A DNA stretch of 31,069 nucleotides from a virus. Made by a program: the position numbers and the translations under genes. Shown here piece after piece: positions 21,435 to 28,891 of this stretch. Under the pieces are notes generated by a model. It had not been told where the DNA came from. It searched no databases and worked only from the letters and a program-made list of their open reading frames with translations. Within the stretch, counting starts at the first letter, position 1. The number at the start of each line of letters is the position of its first letter. The stretch lies in IMG/VR virus record IMGVR_UViG_3300043419_000747, positions 1 to 31,069 of that record; one strand, written 5' to 3'.

Positions 21435-22743
21435 TACGGAGCTCGAGAAGGTTATTTTAGGGGTTGTTTTACTCGATTTTAAGGCACTCAATCGCGTCGA
21501 AGGTATCCTAACCCCAAAAAAGTTTTTTGACCCCCGTAATGAGCTTATAATGGAAGCGGTTTTAAAACTGAAAAGCGAAAACCTCCCCATTGATATTTTA
21601 ACCGTTACCCAAACGCTCAGGAAATCAAAAGAACTCACCAGCGCCGGAGGGCCTCAGTACATTGCCGAGCTAACAAACCGCGTTAGCTCAACGGCCAACC
21701 TGGAAGTGTGGGCGCTTCAATTAACCGAAATGTTTTTGAAAAGGGAGCTAGCCAAAAGCGCCGCGCGTATTGCTGAACTTGCCCTTTCACCTGAAAACGA
21801 TCCATTCGAAATTTATAATCAATTCAGCGCCGAATTAACCGATTTAATTCGCGACAACCTCAAAGGCCAAAGCTCTCACGTTTCAACCGTTACCCCTGAA
21901 ACCTCCGAAAGTATCGAAGCCAGGGAAAAAACAGGCGTCGCGGGTATTCCAACCGGAATTCGCGCCATAGACGGCGTTCTGGGAGGCCATCAAAAAAGCG
22001 ATTTAGTTTACATTGCCGCCCGACCTGGCATGGGTAAAACCTCATTCGCCATTAGTGTACTTTTGAACATGGCCCAACAAGGGAAGCCAGTCGCATTTTT
22101 TAGCCTGGAAATGTCCCGCGTTCAAATTGTTTTCCGAATGGCCTCTATTCTCAGCGGTTTAAATGCTGAGCAACTGGCAAAACATCGCCTGGACAGGGAA
22201 ACAAAAATTAAATACTACCAAACCGTCGACCGCTTAAACGCCCTTCCCATTTTTATTGACGATAACGCCGCCCTGAGCGTTTACGATCTTAAAACCCGGA
22301 TTCGAACCCTTAGGGAAAAACATAAAATAGAGGCCGTGTTTATTGATTACGTCCAACTAATTTCGGCAGCTAAATCTAAAACAGCGAACCGAGAGCAAGA
22401 GGTGAGCGCAATCAGCCGGGGCCTTAAATTGATCGCCAAAGAAAACAACCTCCCGGTTATTGCCCTGGCTCAGCTCTCGCGATCGCTAGAAACGCGAAGC
22501 GATAAACGGCCCATGTTATCCGATCTACGCGACTCGGGCTCTCTAGAGCAAGACGCCGACGTTGTTTCGTTCCTTTACCGCCAGGATTATTACGACAAAA
22601 ACTCCGGAATTAACAACGCCGAGTTTATAATCGCCAAACACCGCAACGGGCGAACTGGGTTCGTGAACATAAATTTCACCCCGGAAACGATGCACTACTC
22701 CGACGTTCAAAATTTACAACCCCAAAACTATTTCGAGTTATGA
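21379..22743 (+). CDS. dnaB: Replicative DNA helicase, DnaB-type
   Basis: A 454-residue DnaB-family helicase. The N-terminal domain begins LPPNDTELEKVILGVVLL (about 15-32). The RecA-like part contains AARPGMGKTSFAISV (Walker A, about 213-226), FFSLEMS, KIEAVFIDYVQLIS (Walker B, 316-329), REQEVSAISRGLKLIAKE and MLSDLRDSGSLEQDADVVSF. It unwinds DNA 5'-3' ahead of the fork and would work with the DnaD-like protein whose gene overlaps its 5' end by 56 bases. No later start would keep the conserved N-terminal segment, so the overlap is real. The length is the usual one. The gene ends in an ATGA overlap with the next one. Confidence 0.95.
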   Translation: MNQTIKTSQNLTTFLPPNDTELEKVILGVVLLDFKALNRVEGILTPKKFFDPRNELIMEAVLKLKSENLPIDILTVTQTLRKSKELTSAGGPQYIAELTNRVSSTANLEVWALQLTEMFLKRELAKSAARIAELALSPENDPFEIYNQFSAELTDLIRDNLKGQSSHVSTVTPETSESIEAREKTGVAGIPTGIRAIDGVLGGHQKSDLVYIAARPGMGKTSFAISVLLNMAQQGKPVAFFSLEMSRVQIVFRMASILSGLNAEQLAKHRLDRETKIKYYQTVDRLNALPIFIDDNAALSVYDLKTRIRTLREKHKIEAVFIDYVQLISAAKSKTANREQEVSAISRGLKLIAKENNLPVIALAQLSRSLETRSDKRPMLSDLRDSGSLEQDADVVSFLYRQDYYDKNSGINNAEFIIAKHRNGRTGFVNINFTPETMHYSDVQNLQPQNYFEL

Positions 22744-22973
22744 AACTACCAATGTTAGAAAAGGATAAGGCCAACCATTTCATTTACGGCGTTATTATTT
22801 ACGCGCTCAGCGCCTTATTACTAGCCCCGGCGTTCGCCTTAATTAGCGTTTACGCGGCGGCTCTGGCAAAAGAATTTTACGACAAACACAAAACAAACCG
22901 TTTTGGTTACGGTGATATAATGGCGACTTTATTCGGCGGCCTGGCTGGTTTCTTTATATCATTAACGGCATGA
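22740..22973 (+). CDS. Small membrane protein
   Basis: A 77-residue protein: a charged start (MLEKDKANHFIYGVIIYAL), a hydrophobic helix (SALLLAPAFALISVYAAAL), a KEFYDKHKTNRFGYGDIMAT loop and a second helix (LFGGLAGFFISLTA). The His-Phe-x-x-Gly and Lys-Glu-x-x-Asp, then Asp-x-x-Ala-Thr-x-x-Gly pattern resembles small phage membrane proteins related to YfiM/DUF2279-like proteins. Both ends are ATGA overlaps. Function unknown; a membrane-associated role in replication or lysis control could be imagined but is unsupported. Confidence 0.65.
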   Translation: MKLPMLEKDKANHFIYGVIIYALSALLLAPAFALISVYAAALAKEFYDKHKTNRFGYGDIMATLFGGLAGFFISLTA

Positions 22974-23164
22974 ACATTTACAAAAATTCCGACGGTTCTT
23001 TTGATATAGTCAACACGAACCGCGTATTGTTCCACGCGAAAAACGGAACCTGTAAAGTAATTGGGCGCGTTTCCGATCAATGGCGAACGGCCTCGAAACA
23101 AGTTAAATCGCTTCCCGTGAGCGTTTATAAATTTCGCAATCTAATCGAAAAGGCCAAAATATGA
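22970..23164 (+). CDS. Hypothetical protein, 64 residues
   Basis: A basic protein that starts MNIYKNSDGSFDIVNTNRVL and contains GTCKVIGRVSDQWRTASKQV and a short C-terminal helix. Both ends overlap neighbours by 4 bases in ATGA junctions, which fixes its limits. No recognised domain. Confidence 0.65.
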   Translation: MNIYKNSDGSFDIVNTNRVLFHAKNGTCKVIGRVSDQWRTASKQVKSLPVSVYKFRNLIEKAKI

Positions 23165-23694
23165 AACGTTGCAAAGTATGTAAACAACCGTTCACGCCGA
23201 CTTATTCGACGCTTCAGGCGACATGCACGAAACCGAGCTGTTTAATTGAATGGGGCCGGATCGTTGAACGTAAAAAGAGCAAACGGGAAATTAAGGGCAT
23301 GCGCGAAAAAATAAAAAGCGTAAGCCAGTACCGCCGTGAGCTTCAAAAAGTGTTTAATGAATTTATCCGGTTGCGCGATCAAAACCAACCCTGTATTTCA
23401 TGTAATAAACCCCTGGTTGGGAAATATGACGCCGGGCACTTTTACAGCGTTGGGAGTTACCCCAATTTAAGGTTTGATGAGGATAACGTTCACGGCCAAT
23501 GTGTAGAATGTAATCAGCACAAACACGGGAACCTGTTAGAATACGCGCCCAGGTTAACCGAACGAATCGGTTTCGAACGCGCCTCCAAACTAATGACTGT
23601 CCGTCATGACCCGTTAAAACTTTCACTCCAGGAAATTAAACAGTTAACTGAACACTACAAACAAAAGGTTCGCCAATGGAAACAGAGCACATAA
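23161..23694 (+). CDS. ninG: NinG-like recombination nuclease
   Basis: A 177-residue protein of the lambda NinG (Rap) family. An N-terminal zinc-ribbon-like part (CKVCKQPFTPTYS and TCTKPSC) is followed by a Lys/Arg-rich helix, then LQKVFNEFIRLRDQNQPCIS, CNKPLVGKYDAGHFYSVGS, LRFDEDNVHGQCVECNQHKH and GNLLEY. The Cys pairs and the AGH and His-x-Gln-Cys-x-x-Cys-Asn motifs match the HNH-like metal-binding centre of the family. NinG/Rap resolves recombination intermediates, which suits the annealing protein and nuclease encoded upstream. It overlaps the preceding gene by 4 bases and the next by 19. Confidence 0.85.
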   Translation: MKRCKVCKQPFTPTYSTLQATCTKPSCLIEWGRIVERKKSKREIKGMREKIKSVSQYRRELQKVFNEFIRLRDQNQPCISCNKPLVGKYDAGHFYSVGSYPNLRFDEDNVHGQCVECNQHKHGNLLEYAPRLTERIGFERASKLMTVRHDPLKLSLQEIKQLTEHYKQKVRQWKQST

Positions 23695-23834
23695 ACACGC
23701 TCAAAAAAGAGCTGTTTATTTTAACCGTTCGGCGTTCGCTCCGGCCGAGTATGCGAGAGAACGCGAGAATGTGGGCAATTTTGGCCGAACTTTACGAGCT
23801 AACAGGAAACGAAATTTATAATTTAAAACCATAA
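23676..23834 (+). CDS. Small helical protein with ELYELTGNEIY motif
   Basis: A 52-residue protein starting METEHINTLKKELFILTVRR and ending in LAELYELTGNEIYNLKP. Its C-terminal motif recurs in the gene at 24218-24385, including a shared 20-base run, so the two small genes are related. It overlaps ninG by 19 bases and stops 5 bases before the next gene. Function unknown; composition suggests a two-helix protein. Confidence 0.6.
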   Translation: METEHINTLKKELFILTVRRSLRPSMRENARMWAILAELYELTGNEIYNLKP

Positions 23835-23839
23835 ATCAC

Positions 23840-24082
23840 ATGAGTACATTCGAACAAAAGGAGGGCCAGGGCTCTCTATTCAAAAACGAGAAAAAAACCC
23901 AACCAAACCAACCCGACTATCGCGGCTCGCTGAAATGGCGCAACCAAACGTTAAACGTTGTCGGTTGGGTAAAAGAATCAAAGAACGGAAAAAAATTCCT
24001 GAGCCTGAAAGTTGAGGAAATCGATCTAACTCAAAAGCCCGAAAAGAATGAAAACGCCGAAAACGACGGACTCCCTTTTTGA
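23840..24082 (+). CDS. Small protein with SSB-like C-terminal tail
   Basis: An 80-residue protein. YRGSLKWRNQTLNVVGWVKE and SKNGKKFLSLKVEEIDL resemble the DUF736-like phage family (short OB-like strands with a Trp-x-Lys core). It ends with an acidic segment, Glu-Asn-Asp-Gly-Leu-Pro-Phe, which looks like the C-terminal peptide by which single-stranded DNA-binding proteins recruit partners. It might act as an ssDNA-binding or partner-recruiting protein in replication; this is inference from the tail only. An A-rich leader without Shine-Dalgarno precedes the ATG. Confidence 0.6.
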   Translation: MSTFEQKEGQGSLFKNEKKTQPNQPDYRGSLKWRNQTLNVVGWVKESKNGKKFLSLKVEEIDLTQKPEKNENAENDGLPF

Positions 24083-24221
24083 ATTGATCGAACAGCTCGA
24101 CTCCATTCTGGGAGGCTATAAAGAACAAAACGTAAACATGAGCGACGGGCTGCGGAACTATTTAAACGGCATCAAACAGGCCCGGCACCTCGCGCAAAAC
24201 CTTTTAAACCGTGAGTTATGA
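24048..24221 (+). CDS. Small helical protein, 57 residues
   Basis: It begins MKTPKTTDSLFELIEQLDSI and contains LRNYLNGIKQARHLAQNLLN, so it is almost wholly helical. Its start lies 35 bases inside the preceding gene, in another frame, and its stop overlaps the next ATG (ATGA at 24218-24221). No family recognised. Confidence 0.5.
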   Translation: MKTPKTTDSLFELIEQLDSILGGYKEQNVNMSDGLRNYLNGIKQARHLAQNLLNREL

Positions 24222-24385
24222 AACCCTTTATTTATGACTTTACTCAAGTAATTAAGATCCTCAAGTTAAGAAAAGAACGCCACGAATTATTTTACAGCAA
24301 TAAATCGAATAATGCCAGGCGTCAACGGCAAATCAGCGAGGAACTTTATAACCTAACAGGAAACGAAATTTACCTCAGGTTCTAA
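24218..24385 (+). CDS. Small protein sharing the LTGNEIY motif
   Basis: A 55-residue basic protein starting MKPFIYDFTQVIKILKLRKE and ending in EELYNLTGNEIYLRF. The end matches the product of 23676-23834. It is the last gene of the plus-strand arm; its TAA overlaps the TAG of the endolysin on the other strand. Function unknown. Confidence 0.6.
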   Translation: MKPFIYDFTQVIKILKLRKERHELFYSNKSNNARRQRQISEELYNLTGNEIYLRF

Positions 24386-24765
24386 ACCTGGAAGTGTGGC
24401 AAATCTTTAAACGATTTCCAGTTACCGCCCCATTCAACCTCCGGGTACTGAAGGGAAACAATGGCGGCGAACTTTTTAAAAAGGGCGGGGCTCCAATCTA
24501 GGGTTCCGTCCTTTTTTTTAAATGCTATATCAAAAGCCTTAGCGGGTTTCGAATTGTGTTTTCCGTTTTGCTGAATGTAGGTTACAATTTTACCCGGAGC
24601 TGTTCGGCCCTTCGCGTATAACTCCATTTGTTCAGCGTTCGAACGGTGTGTACATGTTATAAAGGGCTGAGGCTCGCCTGAATGAAAATAGGCGAACGTG
24701 TTAGACGCATCGCGCCAACAACGCTGTAAAATTTCCTCACAATCTTCAATTTTCCGGCTTGGCAT
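24382..24765 (-). CDS. Endolysin, M15 L-alanyl-D-glutamate-type peptidase
   Basis: A 127-residue enzyme. The zinc site is visible as KHNSKPAKAFDIAF (His70, Asp79) and LPHFQ (His124). Glu111 in VEWGGNWKSFKDLPHF is the likely catalytic acid. CTHRSNAEQMELYAKGRT precedes it, as in M15C/VanY-like phage peptidases. It would cut the peptide cross-bridge or stem of peptidoglycan at the end of infection. It has no signal peptide, so it needs a holin; two membrane-protein genes lie directly upstream. It overlaps the second of them by 20 bases. The 3' end overlaps the convergent plus-strand gene by 4 bases. Confidence 0.88.
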   Translation of the reverse strand: MPSRKIEDCEEILQRCWRDASNTFAYFHSGEPQPFITCTHRSNAEQMELYAKGRTAPGKIVTYIQQNGKHNSKPAKAFDIAFKKKDGTLDWSPALFKKFAAIVSLQYPEVEWGGNWKSFKDLPHFQV

Positions 24766-25330
24766 TGATGTAAAGTTTTTCGTCCTTTATTCTGGAGCCC
24801 CGAGAGCTGCCAACGTAATAAGCAAAAATGGAGGTACCGATCGAAAGAACAGAGCCAAACGTCATGTCGGCCAACCGTTGATTTTCGACAGGAATAACAA
24901 CAAAAATGAGCGAGAGAACAACGCCAACCGTTAACGAAAGGCCAATTATAACAACCGCCCCAAAAAGCCAATCGCGTTTCCCGGTTGCATTTAAAAACGC
25001 CGCCTCCCGAACACGGGCCGAATCGCGATCGCTCACCTCGGCTTTGTAATACTCGAGCTCTGTTTGAAGATCGAGCCGCGTCATTTCCAGCTCGAAATCC
25101 AACCGCATTTTTTCAAACTCCAGGTTTAACGCCGAATGCTCGTCGCTCTTATGCTTTTGCCCATTTAAAAAGGCGCCCACGGTTTCTAGCGCCTGAATTC
25201 CTGTAATATCGCCCGCAATTTCGAGAATATCGCCCGCAACGGGTTTTACCTTGTCCCGAACAAAAATGCCGAATTTTGAGCCTCTTAAACGCTCGCCCAA
25301 AGGTTTTTTATTTCCCTTTTTTTTGCTCAT
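24746..25330 (-). CDS. Holin-like membrane protein with coiled coil
   Basis: A 194-residue protein. It has a basic N-terminus, a Gly/Ala stretch (PVAGDILEIAGDITGIQALE) and a charged helix at about 62-105 (EKMRLDFELEMTRLDLQTEL) likely to form a coil. Hydrophobic helices lie at about 121-146 (WLFGAVVIIGLSLTVGVVLS) and 156-174 (FGSVLSIGTSIFAYYVGSS). It ends in Gly-Ser-Ser-Arg-Gly-Ser. The overall pattern resembles the GTA-type 3TM holin family. It lies directly before the endolysin and is joined to the preceding gene by an ATGA overlap. With the smaller membrane protein it probably controls the timing of lysis. Confidence 0.7.
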   Translation of the reverse strand: MSKKKGNKKPLGERLRGSKFGIFVRDKVKPVAGDILEIAGDITGIQALETVGAFLNGQKHKSDEHSALNLEFEKMRLDFELEMTRLDLQTELEYYKAEVSDRDSARVREAAFLNATGKRDWLFGAVVIIGLSLTVGVVLSLIFVVIPVENQRLADMTFGSVLSIGTSIFAYYVGSSRGSRIKDEKLYINAKPEN

Positions 25331-25653
25331 TTTTTAGGCATGAAAAACGAGAGAACCCCGGTTAAAATTCGTTTGTAGTTACTCATTACGTAAATAAAAA
25401 TCTTCTCACCCATGAGCGTCGCCATTGGGACGGCCCAGGTTGACTCCGATTCATGCCCGTTTATCTGGCAGTAAATGGCGGTTTGATAACCGCAAAAAAC
25501 AGACAGGCCAATTACGGCGATCCATTGAATAATCGACAAAGCTCTTTTCATGTATATTTCATAAGATAGTTTCCCGAGAATGCCAATGACGATACCCATT
25601 AACCAACTCGCCGAATCGCTGAGAATTTCGCCGAAATAATTAAATAAACTCAT
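25327..25653 (-). CDS. Small membrane protein, holin candidate
   Basis: A 108-residue protein with hydrophobic helices at about 15-33 (ASWLMGIVIGILGKLSYEI), 38-60 (ALSIIQWIAVIGLSVFCGYQ) and a weaker one near 84-104 (KIFIYVMSNYKRILTGVLSF). It has a basic C-terminus (MPKK). Small size, three helices and position before a second membrane protein and an endolysin suit a holin or antiholin. Both ends are ATGA overlaps with neighbours. Which of the two membrane proteins forms the hole cannot be told from sequence. Confidence 0.65.
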   Translation of the reverse strand: MSLFNYFGEILSDSASWLMGIVIGILGKLSYEIYMKRALSIIQWIAVIGLSVFCGYQTAIYCQINGHESESTWAVPMATLMGEKIFIYVMSNYKRILTGVLSFFMPKK

Positions 25654-25751
25654 TTCGTTTTTTTTGTTTTAGCTAGTAACTTTTGTTCGTAGCGTTTCAA
25701 CGCCTCAGTATATAAACGGCGTTTCTCGGCGGTTTTACTAACTTTCGTCAT
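25650..25751 (-). CDS. Small basic protein, 33 residues
   Basis: The start at 25751 lies 3 bases after the adaptor stop (25754), while the longer frame overlaps the adaptor gene by more than 100 bases. The peptide reads MTKVSKTAEKRRLYTEALKR and ends Leu-Ala-Lys-Thr-Lys-Lys-Thr-Lys. It is a strongly basic helix and overlaps the next start by ATGA. Function unknown. Confidence 0.5.
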   Translation of the reverse strand: MTKVSKTAEKRRLYTEALKRYEQKLLAKTKKTK

Positions 25752-25753
25752 AA

Positions 25754-26320
25754 TTACGGAATTTGATTTATAGAGCGATAACGATAACCCGTGCGCGAGC
25801 TCGCAGTATTGCCAGAGCTGAAGATGTAACTGGCTGAGCCCTTTTGTAATGTAATGGGCGGGCGTTGCGGCCATTGGTTGTTTGAATACTCCGGCAACAA
25901 ACTCGAATTAGCGCAAAGCCAATCGACCATTAACCCCGTGTAATGTTCGGCGTTTTGTTGCCAGCGCGCTAGTTGATCCTTAAAAATAACGTCACCCACG
26001 GGCTGCGAATCTTCGGAGGTTCGCTGAACCATTGTCCCGTTATCAACTTTATAAGTCAACGTCGGAGCGGCCTCAACCATTGACCACCATAACACAACTC
26101 GGCGGGCGTAATCCTCAACCAATGTTTGGTACGCCCCCGCGAGCGTGTTATTTTGAATATCGCTTTTAATTTTTTCATACAGCGAGGTTCCCAAATAGGG
26201 CGCTAAATGTTTGTCCTGAGCGAGGTAAATCGACGGGTATAACAAATTTGGATCGACCGCCCCATTTATGTTCGTGTACTTTTTAACGTAAACGTCGCTA
26301 ATAATTAGAATTTCAGGCAT
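25754..26320 (-). CDS. Head-tail adaptor-like protein
   Basis: A 188-residue protein containing VYVKKYTNINGAVDPNLLYP, SIYLAQDKHLAPYLGTSLYE and KIKSDIQNNTLAGAYQTLVE. I recognise this (Asp-x-Asn-Leu followed by Ala-Gln-Asp-Lys-x-x-x-Pro-x-Leu-Gly-Thr) as the Bacteroidota phage head-tail connector/adaptor type, equivalent in role to HK97 gp6. Such proteins dock onto the portal after packaging. Its gene follows portal directly, as expected. The C-terminus (ASSRTGYRYRSINQIP) is basic and probably flexible. Confidence 0.7.
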   Translation of the reverse strand: MPEILIISDVYVKKYTNINGAVDPNLLYPSIYLAQDKHLAPYLGTSLYEKIKSDIQNNTLAGAYQTLVEDYARRVVLWWSMVEAAPTLTYKVDNGTMVQRTSEDSQPVGDVIFKDQLARWQQNAEHYTGLMVDWLCANSSLLPEYSNNQWPQRPPITLQKGSASYIFSSGNTASSRTGYRYRSINQIP

Positions 26321-26332
26321 GTTTTTTAATTT

Positions 26333-28456
26333 TTATCGTCTGTAATTTTTCCCCTCTTTGCCGTAAACCGGGTTGGTTTCTAAAAACCCGTTGTAATCCA
26401 TGTCAATAGGCAACAAGGCGACCAATTCGTCGTTTTTAACCGTGTAACCCATTCGCGCGGCTTTTGCTACTGCTATCCTTTGGGCGTCTTTTGCGAGTGG
26501 ATTAATGCCCGTTGCGCTTATGAACGTCTCTTTTCTCCAGGCGTGATTGCAATTTCCGCCGCCTTTATAGAGCCAGATTGAATAATAATCGGTTCCGTTC
26601 GGGCCCCAACCTGGGTTAACCCGTTTGCCCTCCATTGCCTCGATATCTTCCTTTCTGTAAAGTTTGTCGGCGCTCAACATTTTTTTACAAAACTCTCGCT
26701 CGCTCGCAGCGTTCCCGAAATAACGGTAACGAGTCATAAATGTAACCCCGGCGTAATTGGTTATATCTTGATCGCTTTCCTCTTTTGGTTTGGCCGCTCC
26801 AGCGTAGGCCAATTCATGAGCTTCAATTTTCAACAATTCCTCATTCTCGGCGTCGTCATTTTCGTAATCGACCTCATAAGAATCAATTAAAATATAGCCC
26901 TCTGGAGCATCCTCACCTAACGAAATAAGTTCGTCGGCTATCGTAGAACTCAATTCCTCGCGCTGAATTCTCGCAATAATGCGAGCCGCCCAATCGCGCC
27001 CAGGATCGCCGCCCCACAATTCCCAGGCAACACGCCCAGCGCTCGGAAAACCGTCCTCGCCTGAAGCCCAACCTTTGGCCTTTTTATCGACCTCATGACG
27101 GGAAAAATAGGCGTTCATTCTTTTGATCGTATCAACGGACAGGTTTCGGAGGTTCGAAATATCGCGAGCCCTAGCGACGCCAACCTCCGTACCGCCTCGC
27201 CCGTATTGTTCGCGCCATTTTAACCCCAATTCGGCCCGTTGCGCCATTTCATTCGTAGGTTTATAACTTTCCTCGGCTAATTCAACCCCGCAACACTTTT
27301 TTTTTTCAGCCTCCAGAACGGCCGGGGCTGGTGTGGGTGCAACCGTAACGGGCACCTCTATTTTTAACGGGCTGTTTGGAATAACCGTAATAGTTAAGCC
27401 TGGCATTTCCCAGCTCAAAACATCTTCAAACGCGCGCGCTAGTTTACGCTGTGCGGGCTCTATAACTTGGTTTGTGAAAATTTCTAACCCAACCGCCATT
27501 TCATCTTTATTGGATCCAAACCCGCTAACGTCGCGAATTCCAAAAAGTAACGGCGTTGTTACACGGTGCGCGACCATTATTAACGACGTCGATTCGGTGC
27601 TCAAAAATTGATACTGTTTATCGGCATCGCTGAGCGGAAACGTTGTAATATCCGGTTTCGGAGTGTCGCGTTCGTTGAACGTCATTATAAATTTACCCGC
27701 GTTTTTCGCGCCTGTTAATTCACGCTCCCAGTCGCGTTTAATTTCCCGTTGTTGCTCTGGATCCGGGGCGCCTTGAAACATTGAAACAATAAACGACGGC
27801 ATCAAACCATTGACGATATTGTTAATGTGATAAACGCTTATTTCCTTCGCTAACTCAATCGAGTTAATGGCTGAGTAATAATCCGGGCGTGGGTAAAACT
27901 GAGCTCCCGTATAATTGAAACAGTAATAAATCTGTCGAGGCTCGTCGGCCTTTTTTGCTAGATTAAAAAGCGGAATAAACTCCGGCTTGTTTCTTTTTTT
28001 CTTTGTGGCGGCCCAGTCGTTCGAATGCCACACGCCACATATTTCCTCATCTTCGCCATGTATTCCCAGGCGGCATTCCTCGAATGGAATGTGGCGCAAC
28101 TTTGCCACGTTCTCGCGATCAAAAGTGTAAATAACCTCAATATAAAACCCGCCGTATTTTTTGTAATCATGAGCGCAACCGTAATAAACGTCGTACGTGT
28201 TGAGCTCTGTTATTCGCTTGTTATAAATTCCAGCCTCGAGCGATTTGCCCGCGATCATGTCGCCAATGGAAATACACAAAGAACCATGAACAGCGCCCGT
28301 CTGGGCTAGCTCCCTGAGGTATTGCGGGAATAAATTATTTACCCCGAAATTAACCCAACCGCCGCGATCCATTCGCTCGGCTGAGCTAACTACCGTGTAA
28401 TCGGCGAGCTTCACATTCACCGCGTTTTTTATTGTTTTATCCATTGTAAATGACAT
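26333..28456 (-). CDS. Portal protein with two extra C-terminal domains
   Basis: A 707-residue protein. Residues 1-370 form a portal-type part (GGFYIEVIYTFDRENVAKLR; IELAKEISVYHINNIVNGLM; STSLIMVAHRVTTPLLFGI). After a Pro/Ala linker (about 370-383), residues 400-500 hold a second domain with LGLKWREQYGRGGTEVGVAR and GFPSAGRVAWELWGGDPGRD, a pattern seen as a separate or fused module in many phage head proteins. Residues about 570-645 hold a third, with REFCKKMLSADKLYRKEDIE, VNPGWGPNGTDYYSIWLYKG and GGNCNHAWRKETF, possibly metal-binding (Cys/His). The portal is the ring through which DNA enters. The start at 28456 overlaps the preceding gene by 20 bases; Met5 at 28444 is an alternative. Confidence 0.82.
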   Translation of the reverse strand: MSFTMDKTIKNAVNVKLADYTVVSSAERMDRGGWVNFGVNNLFPQYLRELAQTGAVHGSLCISIGDMIAGKSLEAGIYNKRITELNTYDVYYGCAHDYKKYGGFYIEVIYTFDRENVAKLRHIPFEECRLGIHGEDEEICGVWHSNDWAATKKKRNKPEFIPLFNLAKKADEPRQIYYCFNYTGAQFYPRPDYYSAINSIELAKEISVYHINNIVNGLMPSFIVSMFQGAPDPEQQREIKRDWERELTGAKNAGKFIMTFNERDTPKPDITTFPLSDADKQYQFLSTESTSLIMVAHRVTTPLLFGIRDVSGFGSNKDEMAVGLEIFTNQVIEPAQRKLARAFEDVLSWEMPGLTITVIPNSPLKIEVPVTVAPTPAPAVLEAEKKKCCGVELAEESYKPTNEMAQRAELGLKWREQYGRGGTEVGVARARDISNLRNLSVDTIKRMNAYFSRHEVDKKAKGWASGEDGFPSAGRVAWELWGGDPGRDWAARIIARIQREELSSTIADELISLGEDAPEGYILIDSYEVDYENDDAENEELLKIEAHELAYAGAAKPKEESDQDITNYAGVTFMTRYRYFGNAASEREFCKKMLSADKLYRKEDIEAMEGKRVNPGWGPNGTDYYSIWLYKGGGNCNHAWRKETFISATGINPLAKDAQRIAVAKAARMGYTVKNDELVALLPIDMDYNGFLETNPVYGKEGKNYRR

Positions 28457-28826
28457 CGTCGTTTATTGTTATATTGGGCAAATCGTAATAACTAGCGTTG
28501 TCTGTCATATCTAGCCAACCAATACGGCAAAGCCCGACCACACTCGCGTTATTTGGCTCCAGGTTAACGGCTGAATTCTGGCCATAAACCTCGTAACGAT
28601 AGCGCCCAGGCAAAGTTAACCCAACTGTCGTTACCGTTAACGTTGTAATCCGTTGATTTTCGTTTACGATCGTTGCAACCTGAGCGAGATCCGTCCCGGT
28701 TGTAGAATTTTCCTCATGAGTTAAAATCAAAAGGTAATGAGTAAAAGCCGTTGCAAAATACTGTCGGCTCTCGTTTAACGAAAGTCGGAGCGTTTGCGAG
28801 GCTGTATCTGTAACGAGGTAAACCAT
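28437..28826 (-). CDS. Small beta-rich virion protein
   Basis: A 129-residue protein with strands such as LRLSLNESRQYFATAFTHYL, IVNENQRITTLTVTTVGLTL and LPGRYRYEVYGQNSAVNLEP. This Ig-like or beta-sandwich pattern is one I associate with a small structural gene near the capsid/tail-tube and portal genes of Bacteroidota phages. It is preceded by a strong terminator and followed by portal (20-base overlap). It may be a decoration or connector protein; the exact role is open. Confidence 0.55.
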   Translation of the reverse strand: MVYLVTDTASQTLRLSLNESRQYFATAFTHYLLILTHEENSTTGTDLAQVATIVNENQRITTLTVTTVGLTLPGRYRYEVYGQNSAVNLEPNNASVVGLCRIGWLDMTDNASYYDLPNITINDDVIYNG

Positions 28827-28837
28827 TTTTTCAAATT

Positions 28838-28868
28838 AAAAAAAAAAGGGCGAGCGCAAGGCCCGCCC
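28838..28868 (-). terminator. Strong intrinsic terminator after the tail-tube-like gene
   Basis: On the minus strand a 5-bp GC stem (GGGCG with CGCCC, extended by A/T pairs) is followed by ten T residues. It lies between 28892 and the start of the next gene at 28826 and would limit expression of portal relative to capsid and tail tube. A/T pairs on both sides could also allow some action in the plus direction. Confidence 0.8.
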
Positions 28869-28891
28869 TTTTAAATCGCGTTTAAATTTTA

